A stretch of DNA of 36,860 nucleotides from DMER64 sp964554535 (GTDB lineage Bacteria; Bacteroidota; Bacteroidia; Bacteroidales; UBA932): positions 1 through 36,860 of the forward strand of contig CAZKPB010000020.1 in NCBI GenBank assembly GCA_964554535.1, given 5' to 3'. The notes under the pieces were generated by a model, which made no database searches, was not told where the DNA came from, and saw nothing but the letters and a program-made list of their open reading frames with translations. Shown here one piece after another: positions 32,281 to 36,860 of the stretch. The position numbers were made by a program, and so were the translations under genes. How positions within the stretch are numbered: the stretch's first letter is position 1; each line of letters opens with the position of its first letter.

Positions 32281-34434
32281 TTATTCCCTGACCACTTTGA
32301 CCATACCTTTTATCTTGCGCAGACTAACCAGCAACAAATCCACCTGTTTGTTGGAATTGACGGCCACCTGCATTTTTCCCTCCACTTTCCCTTTTTGATT
32401 GGAAAAAGAAAGATTGCGCAAATTTAGCGATAAATTGGCTATGACCTCACCCACTTCCTGTGTAAGCCCCATCTCTTCATATGCCGTAAAACGCAGGGTG
32501 ACCTGGAAGGCCGTGGTGGCCAGGTTCTGGCGCCAGCGCACTTTCTGAATCCGGTAAGGATACTGGCTCATAAGGCGCGACGCATTGGGACAGGTCATCC
32601 GATGTATTTTCACGCCCTCCTTGACACTCACAAACCCAAACACAGGGTCGCCCATTATAGGATTGCAGCATTTAGCCAGTTTATAGCCGATGCGTCCCAG
32701 TTTGTCGTCAATGACCAGATAGTCCTCGCCCGTTTTGTGGAGCGGCTGCTGAGCTGCCGGGGCGGGTGGTTCCGGAGTCTCGGCCGCAGCCACAGGCAGG
32801 ACGGGTGTCAGTTGTTCCTTCAGGTAGTCTTTCACCTCCTGCATGGACAAGCTCTCGGTGGCAATAGCCGCATAGAACTCGCTCAGTTGTTTGAATTTGA
32901 AGTGTTTGAGCATCAGACCCATGGTCTCGGGATTGCATTCCATTTTCCAGTTGCGTAGCCGGCGCTCAAAGATTTCGCGGCCCTGGATGTCCATTATCCC
33001 GGCTTCTTCACGCAGTTTCTGGCGTATTTTATTTTTAGCTTTGCCCGATACCACAAAAGTAAGCCAGTCCTTTGACGGCTTCTGGTTCTTGACCGTAATG
33101 ATCTCAACCGTATCGCCGGTATGCAGTTTGTCGCGTAACTGGGCCATTTTGCCGTTTATGCGGCCGCCGGTGCAATGCACCCCCACATTGGTGTGAATCT
33201 CAAAGGCAAAGTCCAGCAGCGTGGCCCCGTCGGGCAGACTGCGCAAGTCACCGGTCGGGGTGAACACATAGATTTCTCCCGGGCGGAACGCCTGGTCATC
33301 CGCCGCCTTGTCATCCACCGCCTTGTCTTGCGGAATTTCCACTGCCGAGGCCGGAGCTTCCTGCTCCTGAACCACCTGCAACCTCTGACGGACCTTGTTG
33401 AGCCATTGCTGCAATTCCTGCTCGCGGCGAATCCCCTTATAAATCCAGTGTGCCGCCACACCGTATTCGTCCACCAAATCCATACGGCGGCTGCGTATCT
33501 GGACTTCCACCACCAGGCCGGTTCGCGTTTTGACCGTGGTGTGCAGCGACTCATAGCCGCTGGCCTTGGGCACGGTAATCCAGTCCCTCATACGTTCCTG
33601 TATAGGTTCATATATGTGGGTTACAATGGAATACACCTGCCAGCAAAACTCCTTTTCCTTTTCAGGTAAAGCTTCAATGATAAAACGTATGGCCAGGATG
33701 TCGAATACGCCGTCCACCCCCACCTGCTGCGCCTGCATTTTGCGCCAGATGGAATAGACGGTTTTGGTCCGGCTCTTCAGTTCGTATTCTATGCCGGTGG
33801 CGCGCAATTCCGATTCCAGCGGAGCCACAAAAGACTTTATCTGCGCCATACGTTCTATTTCATCGGCTCTCAAATAGTTGGTTATAAGACGGTAATCTAC
33901 CGGCTGCGTGACCTTGAACGCCAAATCTTCCAGTTCGCTCTTGATGCGGTACAGCCCAAGCTGGTGCGCCAGGGGAGCATACAACATAAAGGTTTCTGTA
34001 GCCTTCTGCACGTGCAGGGTCTTGGGAAAACACGTTTCCAGCGACCGCATCACCTCCAGGCGGTCGGCCAACTTAATCAACGTCACCTGCGGGTCGGTGG
34101 AATAAGACACAATCAGTTTGCGGTACTTCTCGGCCTGTAATTGTGTGTCACGCGGGTTGATGGTGGCAATGCGGTTGAGTCCCTCCACCACGCGGCATAT
34201 CTCGGGCGGAAAATCCCGGCGCACGCGGTCCATCACCTGGTGATGGCTACGCGTGGCTTCGTGCAGGTACACCGCGGCCACGGATTCCTGCGGCAGCCTT
34301 ATTTCCTTTTCCACAATGGCAGCCACAGCTTCCACGTGGCTCATAAACGGGTCGCCGTTGCCTCGCAGCTGGTCCCCAAGCATTTCCTGCGCCAGAGCCG
34401 CTGCGGCCGTTATAGCAGAAGTATTATCTATCAT
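32281..34434 (-). CDS. relA: RelA/SpoT family (p)ppGpp synthetase with degenerate hydrolase domain
   Basis: This 717-residue long RSH enzyme makes (p)ppGpp in amino-acid starvation. The N-terminal HD region keeps His33, but the HDxxED motif reads LHEATRSH (57-64), and LADRLHNMRT reads LADRLEVMRS (122-131), so hydrolysis is probably lost. The synthetase looks intact: KSRTKTVYSIWRKM (220-233), DILAIR (245-250), GYESLHTT (293-300) and EVQIRSRRMD (310-319). A TGS domain (EIYVFTPTGDLRSLPDGAT), a zinc-finger-like segment with KCCNPIMGD and TCPNA, and a C-terminal ACT domain follow. The gene symbol reflects this RelA-like state. The ATG at 34434 lies inside uvrB (11-base overlap), fitting coupled translation. 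Confidence 0.9.
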   Translation of the reverse strand: MIDNTSAITAAAALAQEMLGDQLRGNGDPFMSHVEAVAAIVEKEIRLPQESVAAVYLHEATRSHHQVMDRVRRDFPPEICRVVEGLNRIATINPRDTQLQAEKYRKLIVSYSTDPQVTLIKLADRLEVMRSLETCFPKTLHVQKATETFMLYAPLAHQLGLYRIKSELEDLAFKVTQPVDYRLITNYLRADEIERMAQIKSFVAPLESELRATGIEYELKSRTKTVYSIWRKMQAQQVGVDGVFDILAIRFIIEALPEKEKEFCWQVYSIVTHIYEPIQERMRDWITVPKASGYESLHTTVKTRTGLVVEVQIRSRRMDLVDEYGVAAHWIYKGIRREQELQQWLNKVRQRLQVVQEQEAPASAVEIPQDKAVDDKAADDQAFRPGEIYVFTPTGDLRSLPDGATLLDFAFEIHTNVGVHCTGGRINGKMAQLRDKLHTGDTVEIITVKNQKPSKDWLTFVVSGKAKNKIRQKLREEAGIMDIQGREIFERRLRNWKMECNPETMGLMLKHFKFKQLSEFYAAIATESLSMQEVKDYLKEQLTPVLPVAAAETPEPPAPAAQQPLHKTGEDYLVIDDKLGRIGYKLAKCCNPIMGDPVFGFVSVKEGVKIHRMTCPNASRLMSQYPYRIQKVRWRQNLATTAFQVTLRFTAYEEMGLTQEVGEVIANLSLNLRNLSFSNQKGKVEGKMQVAVNSNKQVDLLLVSLRKIKGMVKVVRE

Positions 34435-36421
34435 CTTTGACACGTTGTAAAGTATACATCTGGTCCCTGAATTTGGCGGCAGCAAGGTAATCCAGCTTGG
34501 TTGCCGCTTCTTCCATACGCAAACGGGCGGTCTCTATGGCCTTTTCCAGTTCTCTGGGGGTCATGGACGCCGTGACGGGTTCCTCGGCCACCAAAGAGGG
34601 CGCCGGGAAATCTGAAGCGAGGTATGAGCCTATACCAAGGCCCGTACGGATGTTTTTGGCCACCTGTGTGGGGGTAATCCCGTGCGCCGCGTTGTAGGCC
34701 GTCTGCTTGTCGCGGCGGCGGTTGGTCTCGTCAATGGTCTGATGCATAGAGTCCGTCATGGTGTCGGCATACATGATTACGTGACCGTCCACATTGCGGG
34801 CCGCCCGGCCGGCCGTCTGGGTCAGGGCTCTGGCAGAGCGCAGAAAGCCCTCCTTGTCGGCATCCAGAATGGCCACTAGGGATACCTGAGGCAGGTCCAG
34901 TCCTTCGCGCAGCAGGTTGACGCCTATGAGTACGTCGTACAGGCCCTTCTGAAAGTCTTCCAGAATCTGAATGCGCTCCAGGGTATCCACATCCGAGTGG
35001 ATGTAGTTGCTGCGAACCTGGATTTTGGTGAGGAACTTGTTGAGTTCCTCGGCCATGCGTTTGGTAAGGGTGGTTACCAGCACGCGCTCGTCCTTGCCGG
35101 CGCGCACGCGAATTTCTTCCAGCAGGTCATCTATCTGTCCCTCGGTGGGGCGGACTTCTATGGGTGGGTCCAGCAGTCCGGTGGGGCGTACCACCTGTTC
35201 CACTATCAGGCCGCCGCTTTCCTCCAATTCGTAGTCGGCGGGAGTGGCCGATGCGTATATCCGCTGACCGATGAGTTCGTCAAACTCGGTAAAGGTCAAG
35301 GGACGGTTGTCGGCGGCTGCCGGGAGGCGGAAGCCGTAGTCTATCAGCACGCTCTTGCGCGAACGGTCACCCCCGTACATGGCCCGTACCTGGGGAATGG
35401 TCACGTGGCTCTCGTCAATGAAGGTCAGGAAGTCTTTCGGGAAATAGTCCAGCAGACAGAAAGGTCGGGTGCCCGGGTCTCGGCCGTCAAAATAGCGCGA
35501 ATAGTTTTCAATGCCGCTGCAGTAACCCAGTTCTTTGATCATTTCCATATCAAATTCCACGCGCTCCTTAAGGCGTTTGGCTTCCAGATGTTTGCCGATT
35601 TCTTTGAGGTAGTCGCACTGTTTTACCAGGTCGTCCTGAATGCCGCGAATGGCTCTTTCCTTGCGTTCTTTGGTGGTTACAAACGCGCCGGCCGGGAATA
35701 TGGATACGCCCGGAATGGAATCGATGATGCCGCCCGTAAGCGGGTCAAAACGTTCTACGGATTCCACTTCGTTGCCAAAGAAGGTGATGCGGCAGCCCAA
35801 GTCGTCGTAGGCCAGGAAGACGTCCACTACGTCTCCCCTCACGCGGAAGGTGCCGCGTTTGAAGTCGTTTTCATTGCGCGAGTATAGGGCGTCCACCAGG
35901 CGGTACAGAAAGCGGTTCTGGTCCAGTTTGTCGCCGGCTTTCAGCACAATGGTGTTGCTGTGGAAGTCTGCGGGATTGCCTATGCCGTAGAGGCAAGAGA
36001 CGCTGGATACCACCAGGATGTCCCGGCGGCCGCTCAGCAGGGCGCTGGAGGTGCTCAGCCGCAGTTTCTCTATCTCGTCATTGATGCTCAGGTCTTTTTC
36101 TATGTAGACGTCGGTAACGGGGAGGTAGGCCTCGGGCTGGTAATAGTCGTAGTAAGAGACGTAGTATTCCACGGAGTTTTCCGGGAAGAAGGCTTTGAAT
36201 TCGGAATAGAGCTGGGCGGCCAATGTTTTGTTGTGGCTTATCACCAGCGTAGGCCGCTGCAGTCGTTCCACCACATTGGCCATGGTAAATGTCTTGCCGG
36301 ATCCGGTAACTCCTAACAGTACCGCAGACGGTTCTCCGCGGCGCAAGGCGTCACAGAGCGCCTCAATGGCCTCGGGCTGGTCTCCGGTGGGTTGGTAGGG
36401 AGCTACTAATTTAAAGTCCAT
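34424..36421 (-). CDS. uvrB: Excinuclease ABC subunit B (UvrB)
   Basis: This 665-residue DNA-repair helicase-like protein receives damage from UvrA and recruits UvrC. Walker A is GVTGSGKTFTMANV. The damage-probing beta-hairpin is YYVSYYDYYQPEAYLP, motif II is IDESHVTIPQ, and the helicase C-terminal motifs include VLIGVNLLREGLDLP and QTAGRAARN. A C-terminal UVR motif (LEKAIETARLRMEEAATKLDY) is the contact for UvrC. It is full length. It is the first gene of the operon with the RSH gene and uvrA; a TAACTTTG box at 36443-36450 gives an 18-base leader. Confidence 0.97.
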   Translation of the reverse strand: MDFKLVAPYQPTGDQPEAIEALCDALRRGEPSAVLLGVTGSGKTFTMANVVERLQRPTLVISHNKTLAAQLYSEFKAFFPENSVEYYVSYYDYYQPEAYLPVTDVYIEKDLSINDEIEKLRLSTSSALLSGRRDILVVSSVSCLYGIGNPADFHSNTIVLKAGDKLDQNRFLYRLVDALYSRNENDFKRGTFRVRGDVVDVFLAYDDLGCRITFFGNEVESVERFDPLTGGIIDSIPGVSIFPAGAFVTTKERKERAIRGIQDDLVKQCDYLKEIGKHLEAKRLKERVEFDMEMIKELGYCSGIENYSRYFDGRDPGTRPFCLLDYFPKDFLTFIDESHVTIPQVRAMYGGDRSRKSVLIDYGFRLPAAADNRPLTFTEFDELIGQRIYASATPADYELEESGGLIVEQVVRPTGLLDPPIEVRPTEGQIDDLLEEIRVRAGKDERVLVTTLTKRMAEELNKFLTKIQVRSNYIHSDVDTLERIQILEDFQKGLYDVLIGVNLLREGLDLPQVSLVAILDADKEGFLRSARALTQTAGRAARNVDGHVIMYADTMTDSMHQTIDETNRRRDKQTAYNAAHGITPTQVAKNIRTGLGIGSYLASDFPAPSLVAEEPVTASMTPRELEKAIETARLRMEEAATKLDYLAAAKFRDQMYTLQRVKDDR

Positions 36422-36442
36422 TTGTACGTCTATTTCTTACTA

Positions 36443-36450
36443 CAAAGTTA
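36443..36450 (-). promoter_or_regulatory. -7 box of the uvrB, RSH, uvrA operon
   Basis: TAACTTTG on the minus strand matches TAnnTTTG. The predicted start is near 36439. No LexA-type palindrome was seen around it. Confidence 0.5.
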
Positions 36451-36512
36451 CAAAATATTAGCCGTTATTGCGCCCGGGGGGTATGTTGTTGCGACCGGAA
36501 GCGGAAGTCCCT

Positions 36513-36540
36513 GTCATTGCGAAGGCGAAACCTGAAGCAA
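36513..36540. repeat. REP-like dispersed repeat, TCATTGCGA type
   Basis: The segment begins GTCATTGCGAAGGCGAA and continues CCTGAAGCAA. It resembles the widespread bacterial intergenic repeats of the form TCATTGCGAG...GAAGCAA. Only one copy is visible here, so the assignment rests on recognition. The rest of 36451-36600 shows no gene. Confidence 0.4.
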
Positions 36541-36611
36541 ACTCAGTGTATCCGGCTACAAAACTCTTTATGGTAAAGACTTTTAGTCCGGCTTCATATG
36601 CAGCTTGGCTT

Positions 36612-36670
36612 GCGGCGGCGGCAGACCCCGCGCGGCACCGGCGGCACTGGAGGTCGTTGTGAATTAATAG
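36612..36670. repeat. GC-rich dispersed repeat, inverted copy R1
   Basis: Read on the minus strand it contains TTCACAACGACCTCCAGTGC, then GCCGCCGGTGCCGCGCGGGG and CTGCCGCCGCCG. These are the same blocks in the same order as copies A1 and A2 at 177-263 and 387-478. Confidence 0.7.
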
Positions 36671-36695
36671 TCGCGCCATTGAACGGTTTCCTTAT

Positions 36696-36738
36696 CCCCG
36701 CCGGCACCGGCGGTCGTTGCGAAGGGTCATTTGCTGAC
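36696..36738. repeat. GC-rich dispersed repeat, inverted copy R2 with perfect hairpin
   Basis: On the minus strand CAGCAAATGACCCTTCGCAACGACC matches the start of copy A2 with about three differences. It ends in CCGCCGG-TG-CCGGCGG (36698-36713), a perfect 7-bp stem with a two-base loop, the compact hairpin typical of REP elements. Confidence 0.65.
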
Positions 36739-36760
36739 GGGTTAGGCGCTCAAAGGTATT

Positions 36761-36860
36761 CTTTTTCTTGTATGGATTTCTTTTAGTGTGTCTATGTCAT
36801 TTGTACAGGTGCGTTTCCTGTAATTACGGCCTGCACAGGACGGTCATTGTAAAAGTGTGC
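36761..36860. repeat. 100-bp repeat, right copy (inverted relative to 277-376)
   Basis: The last 100 bases of the window match 277-376 in reverse complement without gaps. The copy carries a stop codon in the frame that is open in the left copy. The window ends exactly where the recognisable left copy begins, as expected if an assembly stopped inside a multicopy repeat. Confidence 0.8.

Noticed and set aside
1..36860. Window as a complete circular plasmid or mobile element with terminal inverted repeats
   Set aside because: The genes are housekeeping, no replication, integration or transfer gene is present, and the joined ends do not reproduce the internal repeat context.

Overview
This window looks like a chromosomal fragment from a gut-type Bacteroidales bacterium of moderate GC (about half by eye). 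The evidence is the Bacteroidetes -7 promoter box TAnnTTTG upstream of many genes, the near absence of Shine-Dalgarno sequences, family-restricted genes (DUF5106, DUF4293, Porin_10-like porin, PorT-like barrel, CstA) and many lipoproteins. There is no plasmid, phage or transposase gene. Coding density is very high. The only gene-poor stretches are the two ends, which carry related dispersed repeats in opposite orientation. A contig broken at repeats would look like this.

Layout. 1-548: repeats and the hsp20 terminator. 549-980: hsp20 on the minus strand, with an unusual TGACAA-rich palindromic upstream region. 1175-10694: a tightly packed minus-strand block. In transcription order it holds a HAMP-only membrane sensor, TrkH, a RecD-like helicase, a DPP IV-type S9 peptidase, a THUMP-like methyltransferase, an HExxH lipoprotein peptidase, a 52-residue lipoprotein and RidA. 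10853-13709: a three-gene minus-strand operon encoding a steroid 5-alpha-reductase family protein, an old-yellow-enzyme reductase and a short-chain dehydrogenase. 13768-14664: an ATP-grasp-like orphan. 14726-19356: plus-strand thioredoxin-like DUF5106 lipoprotein, large porin and lytic transglycosylase. 19340-20584: LolC/E-type permease, divergent from tRNA-Gly(CCC). 20729-22506: nucleoside phosphorylase and SirB1-like protein. 22574-24964: DUF4293 protein convergent with a TPR protein. 25020-27226: M28 peptidase-like lipoprotein and CE1-type esterase. 27242-29523: outer-membrane barrel divergent from CstA. 29470-36421: a minus-strand uvrB, RelA/SpoT, uvrA operon.

Most interesting system: the SRD5A-like, OYE and SDR genes are coupled and have their own TATCTTTG promoter. 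The first protein keeps the catalytic Glu/Tyr pair of steroid 5-alpha-reductases (E57 and Y90) and the NADPH-binding C-terminal region. The set matches the 5-alpha-reductase, 5-beta-reductase and 3-hydroxysteroid dehydrogenase combination that I recall being described in gut Bacteroidales that make isoallolithocholic acid. I therefore propose a 3-oxo-delta4-steroid or bile-acid reduction operon. Substrate and stereochemistry cannot be read from the sequence.

Other points: consistently short or absent mRNA leaders downstream of TAnnTTTG boxes, a RelA/SpoT protein that has lost its hydrolase HD motif and lies between uvrB and uvrA, an M28 protein with Lys in place of the catalytic Glu, and a receptor-like protein with no output domain directly upstream of TrkH.
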